Source: Siminovitchia sediminis
Lineage (GTDB): Bacteria > Bacillota > Bacilli > Bacillales > Bacillaceae_C
Assembly (NCBI RefSeq): GCF_042680885.1
Contig: NZ_JBHUEO010000005.1
Location: forward strand, 1 to 64,000
DNA: 64,000 nucleotides
Reading direction: 5' to 3'
In this document: positions 8,196 to 16,716 of the stretch, piece after piece
Position numbering within the stretch: position 1 is the first letter of the stretch
How the letters are laid out: each line of letters starts with the position of its first letter
The notes under the pieces: generated by a model
The model's input: only the letters and a program-made list of their open reading frames with translations
Database searches by the model: none
Told to the model about the DNA's origin: nothing
Translations under genes and position numbers: made by a program

Positions 8196-9320
8196 TTGGA
8201 GAAAAAAACCGGATTTATTTGCGATGAAAGTTATTTTTGGCATAATACTGGAAATGGTGCTTTATTTATGCCGCCAGGCGGATATATTGAGAGTGATATC
8301 CATGGAGAAAATCCCGCTACTAAAAGAAGGTTTAAAAACTTGCTTGAACGCAGCGGTCTCATGAAACAATTAATTCAAATAGCTCCCCGTTCTGCTACAG
8401 TAGAAGAGATTAAATATTATCATACTGAAGAATACATCCATAGAGTCAAAGAATTAAGCGATGCCGGATTTGGAGATGCAGGTGAGCTGGCAATTGTAGG
8501 AAAGGAATCCTACGAGATTGCTCTTCTGTCAGCAGGAGGAGCCATCACAGCTGTTGAATCGGTTGTCAAAGGGGAAGTGGATAATGCTTATGCCTTAACA
8601 AGGCCACCGGGCCACCACGCAGAGGCTGATTTAGGGATGGGATTCTGTCTGTTTAACAATGTGGCCATTGCAGCTAAGTATGCCCGTAAAGAATTGGGGA
8701 TTCAAAAGGTCATGATATTGGACTGGGATGTACATCATGGGAATGGAACAGAATCTGCTTTTTATGATGATCCAAACGTTTTGTTTATTTCTCTCCATCA
8801 AGAGAGATTATATCCAGCCGGACGCGGAAGGGCAGAAGATGTAGGGAAAGGAAAGGGAACAGGGAAAAATGTAAATATTCCGCTTCCGGCCGGGACTGGG
8901 AATGCCGGCTATATGTATGCGATGAGGGAGATTGTACAACCCGTAGCAGAGCAATTCAAGCCAGAATTAATCATAATTTCTGCAGGTCAGGACCCCGGAA
9001 TGTTTGATCCTCTTGCACGTATGATGATAAATGCGGACGGTTTCAGACAAATGGCCCGCTTTATGGTGGACTTGGCGGATGAACTTTGTGATGGGAAAAT
9101 TGTAGCTTGTCACGAGGGAGGATACAGTACTGCGTACGTTCCTTTCTGTTCTTTGGCCATCGTTGAAGAAATGTGCGGACACCGAACAGATGTGGAAGAC
9201 CCATTTGCGGAAGGGTTTAAAGATCTTCCAATTGAAGAATTATATGATATTCAGCGCGAATTTGTAAATAAAGTAAAGGACATACAATCAGCTTATTGGA
9301 ATTTCAGCGTGAAAGTATAG
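8196..9320 (+). CDS. Class II histone deacetylase-family amidohydrolase
   Basis: A zinc amidohydrolase of the HDAC/acetylpolyamine amidohydrolase superfamily. RPPGHHAE at about residues 137-143 supplies the catalytic His pair. DWDVHHGNGT at 176-185 gives the Asp and His zinc ligands, and SAGQD supplies the second Asp ligand. I chose the TTG at 8196 (374 residues) because GGAGGGG lies 7 nt upstream of it; the in-frame ATG at 8175 precedes that ribosome site. The likely activity is deacetylation of a small N-acetyl or acetylpolyamine-like substrate or of lysine. It is clearly longer and different from AcuC. The divergent LuxR regulator suggests substrate-responsive control. Confidence 0.88.
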   Translation: MEKKTGFICDESYFWHNTGNGALFMPPGGYIESDIHGENPATKRRFKNLLERSGLMKQLIQIAPRSATVEEIKYYHTEEYIHRVKELSDAGFGDAGELAIVGKESYEIALLSAGGAITAVESVVKGEVDNAYALTRPPGHHAEADLGMGFCLFNNVAIAAKYARKELGIQKVMILDWDVHHGNGTESAFYDDPNVLFISLHQERLYPAGRGRAEDVGKGKGTGKNVNIPLPAGTGNAGYMYAMREIVQPVAEQFKPELIIISAGQDPGMFDPLARMMINADGFRQMARFMVDLADELCDGKIVACHEGGYSTAYVPFCSLAIVEEMCGHRTDVEDPFAEGFKDLPIEELYDIQREFVNKVKDIQSAYWNFSVKV

Positions 9321-9333
9321 AGCAAAGGAGAAA

Positions 9334-9367
9334 GCCCTCCCGGTAGCATTTTAACTGGGAGGGTTTT
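9334..9367 (+). terminator. Terminator after the HDAC-family gene
   Basis: GCCCTCCCGGT pairs with ACTGGGAGGG around a 9-nt loop, followed by T4. It lies just upstream of coiA. Confidence 0.8.
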
Positions 9368-9455
9368 AATGCTGGCCTATTCACTGATACAAGAGAGTTT
9401 AAGGAGGACAAACAGCGATGATGAAGAATATAGTACATTAGAAAGGAGTGGTGTT

Positions 9456-10670
9456 TTGTTAACTGCATATACAAAAGAAGGTGAATTAGTTACTCTGATT
9501 GGCGCTGCCCGTGAGCAAATTCTTCAGTCTAGAGAAAAAGAAACATTTTTTTGCCCCATTTGCGAGGAGCCGCTTATCTTAAAAGCAGGCCACGTAAGAA
9601 TTCCTCATTTTTCCCACCGGCGATTTTCCCCATGTACGTATGTCTCTACTGAACCTGAGAGCCGCAAGCACCTGAAAGGAAAGCAGGATCTTTATGAATG
9701 GTGCAAATCTCATCAGCTGCCTGTATTACTGGAGCATTATTTGCCGGAGATTAAGCAGCGTCCGGATTTGCTTGTCCGAACAGAGGACCGTACGTACGCC
9801 ATTGAGTTTCAATGTACGCCTATTCCGGTAAAATCAGTGGCAAAGCGAACTTCCCGTTATCTTTCAGCAGGAATCACTCCTGTCTGGATCCTAGGGGGAA
9901 TGCCTTATCATAAAAAAAGGAACAACCAAACTTTCGAATGGAATGAATATTACTGGTCTTTATCTGTCAAATATGATCAAAATATCCTCCTGGCAGGATA
10001 TGAGCCTGATCATGAAATTTTTTCTTTATTAACCCGCGTAACCCCTTACACCCCAAGGAAAGTATTTGGCCGATTAAGGCAATGGCCCATCTCTCAAGTT
10101 GACTTCCCTTTCTGCCACTTCAGAGACAGCTCTGATATTCCATTGAAAAACTGGCTTGCTGAAAAACGGAATTGGATGCAGCAAAAGGTTCGTTATGGAA
10201 ACTTGGCAAGAGACCCCTTCCTGGAGGCAGTGTATACAAATAAGAAAAATCCCTTCCTGTTGTCACCCGTTATCGGTATTCCTGTTTTTTATATGGAAAG
10301 TTTTATTTCCCATCCGGTTGAATGGCAGTTTTTTATATGGGCTGATTGTCTAAAACAAATAAACTTAAACAAAAATATTTCACTCAAGTATATTACTTAT
10401 AAGCTTCAAACTAGAATAAAAAAAGGAGAACTGTCTCTAAGAATCCTTCCCATGCATGAAAGAGATCAGTGGAAAAAAGCAATTGCTCACTATTTTCAAT
10501 TACTTGAACAACTGTTTTATTTTCAACAAGCAGGGAAAGACTTATATAGAAGTTCAGCGCCTTTTCCGTGGCCATCCCATGTGGATCAAACAGGTCGCAT
10601 GGAAGCAGATCTATTTACGGCATTAGCGAAAATTCAGGACAAATGTCTGGCAGGATTTTCTATTCAGTAA
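9456..10670 (+). CDS. coiA: Competence protein CoiA family
   Basis: CoiA (YjbF) is required for processing or recombination of incoming DNA during natural transformation. The N-terminal segment has a CPIC...HFSH zinc-ribbon-like stretch. It is followed by a PD-(D/E)xK nuclease-like core with RPDLLV and AIEFQCT. I chose the TTG at 9456 (404 residues) because GAAAGGAG lies 7 nt upstream; the open frame continues 29 codons further back but without a ribosome site. The position before pepF is conserved in Bacillus. The protein is somewhat longer than B. subtilis CoiA (about 373), mainly at the C-terminus. Confidence 0.92.
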   Translation: MLTAYTKEGELVTLIGAAREQILQSREKETFFCPICEEPLILKAGHVRIPHFSHRRFSPCTYVSTEPESRKHLKGKQDLYEWCKSHQLPVLLEHYLPEIKQRPDLLVRTEDRTYAIEFQCTPIPVKSVAKRTSRYLSAGITPVWILGGMPYHKKRNNQTFEWNEYYWSLSVKYDQNILLAGYEPDHEIFSLLTRVTPYTPRKVFGRLRQWPISQVDFPFCHFRDSSDIPLKNWLAEKRNWMQQKVRYGNLARDPFLEAVYTNKKNPFLLSPVIGIPVFYMESFISHPVEWQFFIWADCLKQINLNKNISLKYITYKLQTRIKKGELSLRILPMHERDQWKKAIAHYFQLLEQLFYFQQAGKDLYRSSAPFPWPSHVDQTGRMEADLFTALAKIQDKCLAGFSIQ

Positions 10671-10725
10671 TAGAATATGTAAGATATATGCAAATGGGAT
10701 CATGACAACGAATGGAGGATGCGAA

Positions 10726-12549
10726 ATGAGCCAGGATTCAAATGTAAAAACTCTTCCCGGCCGATCTGAGGTGAAAGAAGAACTGACGTGGAGGCTGGAA
10801 GATATTTTTCAGACTGATGAAGAGTGGGAACAGGAATACAGTTCCATTCAGAAGGCCATTCCCGAGGGTGAAAAATATAAGGGCACGCTTCATGAAAGTG
10901 CAGAAACATTATATAACGCTTTACAATTTCAATCTCAGCTTTCTGAACGATTGGGTAAACTTTATACATATGCACATATGCGTTATGACCAGGATACGGC
11001 CAATTCGCATTACCAAGGGTTAAATGCACGTGCTGAATCGCTGTATTCACAGTTTGGAAGTGTTTTTTCTTATATTGTTCCAGAAATTCTGGCAATGGAC
11101 GAAAGCAAGCTGAAAGGCTTTTTGGAAGAGAACGTGGATTTACAGCTTTACGAGCACGCATTGGATGAAATTAACCGGCAGCGCGGACATGTGTTAAGTG
11201 CAGAACAAGAGGCATTGCTTGCCGAGGCTTCTGAAGTTCTTCGTTCATCCAGCAATACATTTGGCATGTTAAATAATGCGGATCTTGTGTTTCCGGTGAT
11301 AAAAGATGAAGAGGGGAACGACGTACAGCTGTCACATGGAAATTATATTCGGTTTTTGGAAAGTCAGGACCGCCGTGTACGGGAAGAAGCGTTTAAAAAT
11401 GTATATGATACATATGGGAAATTTGCCAATACATTTGCCAGCACGTTAAGCGGAACGATTAAAAAGGATAATTTCTATGCGAAGGCAAGAAATTATAAAT
11501 CAGCCAGGCATGCGGCTTTATCAGGGAATAATATTCCGGAGAGTGTCTATGACAACCTGGTTTCCACCATTAATCATAACCTGCACCTTCTTCAGCGGTA
11601 TGTCGGTTTGAGGAAGAAAGTTCTTCAGCTGGATGAACTGCATATGTATGATCTGTATGTTCCGCTTGTAAAAGATGTAGATATGGAAATCAAGTATGAA
11701 GAAGCGAAGGAAATCCTGTTGGAAGGTTTAAAGCCGCTCGGTGATGAATATATCAAAATTCTGAAAGAAGGTTTTGACAACCGCTGGGTTGATGTTGTGG
11801 AGAACAAAGGCAAACGGAGCGGAGCCTATTCTTCAGGTGCATACGGAACCAATCCGTATATTTTGATGAACTGGCAGGACAATGTAAATAATTTATTTAC
11901 ATTGGCACATGAATTTGGGCACAGTGTACACAGCTACTATACCCGTAAATATCAGCCTTACCCCTATGGAAATTATTCCATCTTTGTTGCAGAAGTTGCT
12001 TCTACCTGCAATGAAGCTTTATTGGGAGATTATTTGCAGAAAACAACCGATGATAAGCTGAAACGGATGTATTTGATTAATCACGATTTAGAAGGATTTC
12101 GCGGGACCGTATTCAGGCAGACAATGTTTGCCGAATTTGAACACCTCATTCATCAAAAAGCGCAAAACGGTGAGGCGTTGACACCAGATCTCCTTACACG
12201 GCAATATTACGAGCTGAACAGGAAATATTTCGGAGAAGAACACCTTCATATCGATGAAGAGATCGGACTGGAATGGTCCAGAATTCCTCATTTTTATTAC
12301 AATTATTATGTATACCAATACGCAACAGGTTTCAGTGCCGCTACTGCTTTAAGCCAGCAAATCCTTAATGAAGGGGAAGAAGCTGTAAAACGGTATCTGC
12401 AGTTCCTGCAGGCAGGTAGCTCAGATTATCCGATTGAGGTATTGAAAAAAGCAGGGGTTGATATGACATCCGCTGCTCCCATCGAAGCAGCCTGCCGAGT
12501 ATTTGAAGAAAAGCTGGATGAAATGGAAAAGCTTTTAAATGAAATGTAA
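10726..12549 (+). CDS. pepF: Oligoendopeptidase F
   Basis: Cytosolic M3B zinc metallopeptidase that cleaves short oligopeptides. The 607-residue protein carries HEFGH at about residues 395-399, with the downstream glutamate ligand in FVAEVAST, plus the family-typical ELTWRLEDIF near the N-terminus. The ATG at 10726 follows GGAGG by 7 nt; an upstream in-frame ATG at 10702 has no ribosome site. It is preceded by coiA, as in B. subtilis, with 55 bp between them, so the two may be cotranscribed. A strong terminator follows. Confidence 0.97.
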   Translation: MSQDSNVKTLPGRSEVKEELTWRLEDIFQTDEEWEQEYSSIQKAIPEGEKYKGTLHESAETLYNALQFQSQLSERLGKLYTYAHMRYDQDTANSHYQGLNARAESLYSQFGSVFSYIVPEILAMDESKLKGFLEENVDLQLYEHALDEINRQRGHVLSAEQEALLAEASEVLRSSSNTFGMLNNADLVFPVIKDEEGNDVQLSHGNYIRFLESQDRRVREEAFKNVYDTYGKFANTFASTLSGTIKKDNFYAKARNYKSARHAALSGNNIPESVYDNLVSTINHNLHLLQRYVGLRKKVLQLDELHMYDLYVPLVKDVDMEIKYEEAKEILLEGLKPLGDEYIKILKEGFDNRWVDVVENKGKRSGAYSSGAYGTNPYILMNWQDNVNNLFTLAHEFGHSVHSYYTRKYQPYPYGNYSIFVAEVASTCNEALLGDYLQKTTDDKLKRMYLINHDLEGFRGTVFRQTMFAEFEHLIHQKAQNGEALTPDLLTRQYYELNRKYFGEEHLHIDEEIGLEWSRIPHFYYNYYVYQYATGFSAATALSQQILNEGEEAVKRYLQFLQAGSSDYPIEVLKKAGVDMTSAAPIEAACRVFEEKLDEMEKLLNEM

Positions 12550-12561
12550 AAATAGTGAAAG

Positions 12562-12592
12562 AGCCGGCTAACGTGGCCGGCTTTTGTTTTTC
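12562..12592 (+). terminator. Terminator after pepF
   Basis: AGCCGGC pairs with GCCGGCT around a 6-nt loop and is followed by TTTTGTTTTT. Confidence 0.88.
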
Positions 12593-12639
12593 CGTAAGGC
12601 CTTATGAAAAAAGGGAGGGAGGGCTACCTTCCGTTTCTA

Positions 12640-12860
12640 AGCTTTTGCCGGATTCTCCTAAAAACTCCAGGGGTTCCGGTATGCCATTCTGTTCGATAGG
12701 GGGCCCCCGAGTTGCTGAGATGCCCTCGTGTTGCGTAAGGTTTCTCTCAAAAATGCCCCCGAGTTTTCGAAACCACGTCATCTTCGGTTGGTTTCTTTAC
12801 GAAACACTCCTGAGCTTTGAAAGAACATCCAGTTCGGAGGGATTTACCTACGAACACCTT
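12640..12860. repeat. Degenerate GC-rich intergenic repeat block
   Basis: Roughly 30-60 bp spaced, imperfect reiterations of a GCCCCCGAGTT-like core (e.g. 12704, 12764, with weaker variants around 12723 and 12810) followed by variants of TTCGAAAC or TTACGAAAC. The reading frame that spans it has no coding character and no credible start. It looks like decayed intergenic repeat DNA. Confidence 0.45.
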
Positions 12861-12999
12861 AAAATTTTGACAAGGAGGCTATTTTACCGTAAGGATCCCG
12901 CAAAGCCCAAAGTCCCCAATCCAGAAGCTTGAAGGCTTTCCGCCCGTACTCCAAATAAAAAATTGCAGCCCGAGTGCTGCCGCAAATGCATCCGTACGC

Positions 13000-13176
13000 C
13001 TAATGAAATCCTCTGAACTTATTCCGGCTATTCAAAAGAGAAATGAAAATGAGTATGGATAGGAATAACAAAGGGGCTGTAATATAAATGGGGATTAACT
13101 GCATGAGTCCAAGCATATTTATATAAAAGCTAAAGATGAAAAAAAGGATGATGAAGATCATCAGGATTTTCCGCAT
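13000..13176 (-). CDS. Small 58-residue membrane protein
   Basis: A minus-strand frame starting MRKILMIFIILFFIFSFYIN, preceded by a strong AAAAGGAGGGT ribosome site 10 nt upstream of its ATG and ending in TAG at 13000. It encodes two hydrophobic helices (about 3-22 and 26-48) and a basic tail, NSRNKFRGFH. It lies just downstream of yjbH on the same strand, but the yjbH terminator lies between them. No named family is recognised. The ribosome site and the two-helix pattern make it a credible small gene. Confidence 0.65.
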   Translation of the reverse strand: MRKILMIFIILFFIFSFYINMLGLMQLIPIYITAPLLFLSILIFISLLNSRNKFRGFH

Positions 13177-13242
13177 GCTGCTTTACCCTCCTTTTCATAT
13201 GCCTGCTTTAGATGGTTATGCAGGAGCCCCTTTTTTATGAAC

Positions 13243-13273
13243 AAAAAAAAGAAAGGCAGGGAACCTTTCTTTA
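13243..13273 (-). terminator. Terminator of the yjbI-yjbH operon
   Basis: On the minus strand, AAAGAAAGG pairs with CCTTTCTTT around a 7-nt loop and runs into T8. It begins immediately after the yjbH stop codon. Confidence 0.85.
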
Positions 13274-14092
13274 CTAAAATGAGCCGCATCTCCAAAATGA
13301 ACCATTGACTGTCTGAACTTTTTCCACCTTTTGCTGAAGTTGAAGTTTCTTCAATTTCCTTTCCATTTGCTGGTATGAGACGTCATATATAATAGACAGC
13401 TCATGAGTTGAAACAATGGTTTGACCGGAAAGATATTTTTCCAATGGAGGAATTTTGATCGGATGAGCAATACCATCCAGCATTTCCTTTAAAATTTGAA
13501 CATAGATGGAATATGAATAAAGGCCAGTAATTTTCAATCCTTCATCCTCAATATGTTCGTTGAAAAATACCATGGCCGGCATTTCCGTTACATCCATTTC
13601 AGATGAAATTCTGATATCGCATTGGAAAGCTCTCGCAGCACTTGATGAATAGATGTCCCGGATAAATTCTTTGATGTCCAGTCCTGCTCTATAGGCGCAT
13701 TCTTCTAACGTATTAATATCCGTTATATTTGCCTGTTCAGCAAACAGCATTTCCTGCAATCTGTGTAAGAAGCGGTTCCCGGCTTTTTTTCCCTGCAGTT
13801 CGGCAGCTTTGATGCTGATCGCAGCTAAATGGGGTACAACTTCGCCGGGCTCCGGAAGTTTTCCGGCAGCTTTCTGGCGTTTATACTTTTTGCCGCTGTT
13901 CAATACAGTAAGATCCCCGCAAAGCACATGTTTCAACGTGAAATATTCACCGTATTGAAGTTCCAGTTTCTTTATTATAGGCATGAGCAGCCAGCATTCT
14001 TCGCAAAATGGATCTATAAAAACATAGATTTCAAGCGGTTTATTCCGAATATTACTGGATTTAAGCAATTTCTGCTCTTTCCATTCCATCAC
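13274..14092 (-). CDS. yjbH: ClpXP adaptor YjbH (SpxH)
   Basis: YjbH is a thioredoxin-like, DsbA-related adaptor that binds Spx and presents it to ClpXP. The 272-residue protein carries IDPFCEECW with Cys30-x-x-Cys33 on a thioredoxin-like N-terminal strand. The C-terminal segment resembles the family's Spx-interacting region. It begins with GTG at 14092, or the adjacent ATG, overlapping the yjbI stop by 4 nt, so translation is probably coupled. The yjbI-yjbH pairing is conserved in Bacillus, and its target Spx is encoded at 5.05 kb. Confidence 0.95.
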   Translation of the reverse strand: MMEWKEQKLLKSSNIRNKPLEIYVFIDPFCEECWLLMPIIKKLELQYGEYFTLKHVLCGDLTVLNSGKKYKRQKAAGKLPEPGEVVPHLAAISIKAAELQGKKAGNRFLHRLQEMLFAEQANITDINTLEECAYRAGLDIKEFIRDIYSSSAARAFQCDIRISSEMDVTEMPAMVFFNEHIEDEGLKITGLYSYSIYVQILKEMLDGIAHPIKIPPLEKYLSGQTIVSTHELSIIYDVSYQQMERKLKKLQLQQKVEKVQTVNGSFWRCGSF

Positions 14093-14493
14093 AGTGCGTC
14101 ACCCTGCGTATTTTCATCAGGTGTGTTGATCATATGGTTGGCTGTCATGGCAAGCCTGGAATAAAAAAAATCCCGAAAAGAGGGTTCAAGTTCAACTTCA
14201 TCCATGGCATCACTCATGCAGCTTAACCAAGCTTTAGCTCGAAGTGGAGTAATTTCATGGGGTAAATGCCGTGCCCGCATCATAGGATGTCCATGTTCTT
14301 GTGTATATAAAGGAGGTCCCCCCAAGAATTGAGTGAGAAACTGTTTTTGCTTTCTGGCTACTTCTGATAAGTCATCAGGAAATATAGGAATTAAGTCGGG
14401 ATGATTGCCAACCCGTTTATAAAAGGCATCCACAAGGGAGGATAGCTTTTCTTCTCCAATTGCGTCATACGGCGTCAATCTCTTTTCAACCAT
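14089..14493 (-). CDS. yjbI: Truncated hemoglobin YjbI (group II)
   Basis: A 134-residue truncated 2/2 globin of group II (trHbO). It shows the conserved PYDAIG start, YKRVGNHPDLIPIFP, the FLGGPPLYTQEHGHPMMRARH region with the proximal heme-binding histidine, and the C-terminal WLSCMSDAMDE. It is likely to bind heme and O2 in the cytoplasm; roles in peroxide or NO metabolism are proposed for the family. It has an AAGGAGCG site 5' of the ATG and its own sigma-A promoter, and it is the first gene of the yjbI-yjbH operon. Confidence 0.95.
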   Translation of the reverse strand: MVEKRLTPYDAIGEEKLSSLVDAFYKRVGNHPDLIPIFPDDLSEVARKQKQFLTQFLGGPPLYTQEHGHPMMRARHLPHEITPLRAKAWLSCMSDAMDEVELEPSFRDFFYSRLAMTANHMINTPDENTQGDAL

Positions 14494-14526
14494 ATGAATC
14501 GCTCCTTTTTCTAAAATAGTAAGTAC

Positions 14527-14555
14527 ATTGTATCAACGCCTATAAAATAACACAA
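14527..14555 (-). promoter_or_regulatory. Sigma-A promoter of yjbI-yjbH
   Basis: On the minus strand, TTGTGT (14555-14550) and TACAAT (14532-14527) have a 17-nt spacer. The -10 ends 33 nt from the yjbI ATG. Confidence 0.65.
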
Positions 14556-14581
14556 CCAAATCGCATTACAGCGATTGTTTC

Positions 14582-14625
14582 AAAAAAGACTGCCCCCAAA
14601 GCAGATAGATGCTTCCTGGACAGTC
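14582..14625 (-). terminator. Terminator of yjbK-yjbJ
   Basis: On the minus strand, GACTGTCC pairs with GGGCAGTC, with an inner AGCA/TGCT pair, and the stem is followed by T6. Confidence 0.8.
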
Positions 14626-14671
14626 CTTGCAATAAAGCTTTATTTCAATGGTAAGTTGCATTTTTCATTGG

Positions 14672-15319
14672 TTAGCTGTTAAACGTATCCGTTACTCTTC
14701 TGACATAATTTTGAGTTTCTTTAAAAGGAGGAATGCCACCATATTTGTCAACATTGCCGGGCCCTGCATTATAGGCTGCAAGAGCCAACTTGAGGTTGCC
14801 ATGATACTTATCAAGCATGCTGCGCAAGTATTTGCTTCCTCCCATGACATTTTGTTCCGGATCCATAATATCTGTGACACCCAAACCGCGTGCTGTGGCA
14901 GGCATGAGCTGCATTAAACCGGAGGCCCCCGCTTTACTGACTACTTTAGGGTCAAAGTTTGATTCATGGCGAATGACAGACTTTATTAATTTTGCGGGGA
15001 GGTTGTATGTATCCGCAGCACGCTGAATAATTTGTTCCAAGGATCCATGTTGATGTAATGGGGCCGCGTTATTGGTTTTTTTTATGGGAACTGTTTTTTC
15101 TGCAGGCTGTTGGAACGTATTCTGAAAAACCAATCCGAGTGTATTGAGCTGATCTGCCGCTTCTTTCATCGTCCCCAAATGGTTGGCTGTAATCAGCTCC
15201 TGAAGCAAGGATGCAAACGGTGGAGTGCCCGATACCATTCCGGGGTTTGCGGGCCGGCTGGAAAAGCTTTGAAGAGACTGCAATTCAAGCAAAGTTTTAA
15301 TATGGCCTAATGTATTCAT
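14672..15319 (-). CDS. yjbJ: Lytic transglycosylase YjbJ
   Basis: A 215-residue protein with a C-terminal SLT-type lysozyme-like domain at about residues 95-210 that cleaves peptidoglycan glycan strands. The catalytic glutamate lies in IRHESNFDPKVVSKAGASGL, followed by LMQLMPATA and AAYNAGPGNV, all hallmark motifs. The first 90 residues are low-complexity with no clear signal peptide, as in Bacillus YjbJ, so the export route is uncertain. It overlaps the upstream yjbK stop by 4 nt, which makes them an operon. Confidence 0.92.
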   Translation of the reverse strand: MNTLGHIKTLLELQSLQSFSSRPANPGMVSGTPPFASLLQELITANHLGTMKEAADQLNTLGLVFQNTFQQPAEKTVPIKKTNNAAPLHQHGSLEQIIQRAADTYNLPAKLIKSVIRHESNFDPKVVSKAGASGLMQLMPATARGLGVTDIMDPEQNVMGGSKYLRSMLDKYHGNLKLALAAYNAGPGNVDKYGGIPPFKETQNYVRRVTDTFNS

Positions 15320-15906
15320 ACAGATCCCTCCCTTTTTGCATGAAAAAACCTCTTAATTTTATTATCGGATTCCTTCCTGGGAATGTTAAGTTTATATAAA
15401 AGTTCATAAAAATCTTTTTCTCCCTGAAAGGCATTTGATTCATCGACTTCATACTCAATTTCAAAATCTTCCTTATGTAAATAAGTATTATGGTCGAACA
15501 TCAGCCATCCATTTTTATAGCGGGCCTGGGATCGTTCCGTTTGAAGCATCCCCTGATATTCGATCGAGGTAAAGGATGTCTGCATCAAAGTTAATTCTTC
15601 CCTGACCTCACCTTGTGGCACTCCCTTTCCTGCCAGCATGGAAGAGGCTTCTTGGGGGGAGATGGACTGATTAATTTCCAGGTTTCCTACAGGGGCTGCT
15701 TTCTTTAATGTAAGCTCGCAGCTGCCTTCTTTTTCTCTGATCCTCAGCGCAGCTTGCTGCATCCCAAGTGAGAGGTTTTTTGTATCAAAATAGTAGTTTT
15801 TTTGAGTAATAAAATCATTTTTTCTAACCTGAAAGTATTGTAAAAGGACGTCGAAATCCTCTTTATTAACCATATTTTTAAATTCTACTTCAATATTTCT
15901 GCTCAA
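15316..15906 (-). CDS. yjbK: CYTH-domain protein YjbK
   Basis: A 196-residue CYTH / triphosphate tunnel metalloenzyme domain protein. The signature ExExK is present as IEVEFK at residues 5-10, with further charged barrel strands such as LRIREKEGSCELTLK. Family members hydrolyse inorganic tripolyphosphate or bind nucleotides; the specific substrate here is not known. Its neighbour across a divergent promoter region is the alarmone synthetase gene yjbM, an arrangement shared with B. subtilis. Confidence 0.93.
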   Translation of the reverse strand: MSRNIEVEFKNMVNKEDFDVLLQYFQVRKNDFITQKNYYFDTKNLSLGMQQAALRIREKEGSCELTLKKAAPVGNLEINQSISPQEASSMLAGKGVPQGEVREELTLMQTSFTSIEYQGMLQTERSQARYKNGWLMFDHNTYLHKEDFEIEYEVDESNAFQGEKDFYELLYKLNIPRKESDNKIKRFFHAKREGSV

Positions 15907-15937
15907 TTTTGTTCTTCCTTTCTAACGCCATAAGTTT

Positions 15938-15966
15938 ATTATCGCTTTTTTGAGTACTTTGTTCAA
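15938..15966 (-). promoter_or_regulatory. Sigma-A promoter of yjbK-yjbJ
   Basis: On the minus strand, TTGAAC (15966-15961) and GATAAT (15943-15938) are separated by 17 nt, about 30 nt from the yjbK start. Confidence 0.65.
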
Positions 15967-15986
15967 TGTATGTCTGCTTACTTTTA

Positions 15987-15995
15987 TGCTAAAAT
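15987..15995 (+). promoter_or_regulatory. Extended -10 promoter of yjbM-nadK-yjbO
   Basis: TGCTAAAAT fits an extended -10. The -35 region is weak. It places the transcript start downstream of the first in-frame ATG (15970), which supports the later TTG start of yjbM. Confidence 0.5.
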
Positions 15996-16047
15996 GGGTT
16001 CGTATAAGAGCCTGAGCTCAAGCAAGATCATAGAGGTGAATGACGTT

Positions 16048-16674
16048 TTGGATCATTGGGATCAATTTTTAGCACCATATAAACAGGCTGTGGAAGAATT
16101 AAAAGTGAAGTTGAAAGGATTGAGAGGCCAATTTGCCAATCAGCGATTTCACTCGCCTATTGAATTTGTAACTGGCCGGGTGAAACCAGTAGCAAGCATC
16201 TTAGTAAAAGCAAATTTGAAAAATATTTCGATGGATAAATTAGAGAGGGAAATTCAAGATATTGCCGGACTCAGAATTATGTGCCAGTTTGTGGATGATA
16301 TCCAGACTGTCGTTCAGCTTCTTAGAAATAGAAATGATTTTCGTATCGTAGAAGAGCGGAACTACATTCATCATAAAAAGCCGAGCGGCTACCGCTCCTA
16401 TCATGTGGTTATAGAATATCCCGTACAGATGGTGGATGGTGAAAAGAAAATTCTGGCAGAAATTCAAATCCGGACGCTTGCTATGAATTTTTGGGCCACC
16501 ATTGAACATTCTCTCAACTACAAGTATCACGGACAAATACCTGATGAAATTAAAAAAAGATTGCAGGCAGCTGCAGAAGCAGCCTTTCATCTGGATGAAC
16601 AAATGTCTGAGATTAAAGATGAAATTCAAGAAGCTCAAGTTTATTTTAAGAAAAACAGAGAAACCAGTGAATGA
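16048..16674 (+). CDS. yjbM: Small alarmone synthetase YjbM (SasB/RelQ)
   Basis: A (p)ppGpp synthetase of the RelQ class with only the RelA/SpoT synthetase domain. Diagnostic segments are PIEFVTGRVKPVASIL, DIAGLRIMCQFVDDI, the GYRSYH substrate loop, and EIQIRTLAMNFWATIEHSLNYK. I chose the TTG at 16048 (208 residues, close to the 211 of B. subtilis) because AGAGGTGA lies 8 nt upstream and the start then coincides with the family N-terminus DHWDQFLAPYKQAVEEL. The open frame starting at 15970 overlaps the predicted promoter. It is the first gene of an operon with nadK and yjbO. Confidence 0.93.
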   Translation: MDHWDQFLAPYKQAVEELKVKLKGLRGQFANQRFHSPIEFVTGRVKPVASILVKANLKNISMDKLEREIQDIAGLRIMCQFVDDIQTVVQLLRNRNDFRIVEERNYIHHKKPSGYRSYHVVIEYPVQMVDGEKKILAEIQIRTLAMNFWATIEHSLNYKYHGQIPDEIKKRLQAAAEAAFHLDEQMSEIKDEIQEAQVYFKKNRETSE

Positions 16675-16716
16675 ACAGATGGGAACTTAATATGGCTGAC
16701 AGAAAGGGTGCACAGG

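Noticed and set aside
12555..12932. 125-codon ORF after pepF
   Set aside because: It starts inside the pepF terminator, covers the degenerate repeat block, and has Cys/Pro/Ser-rich composition without any recognisable domain.
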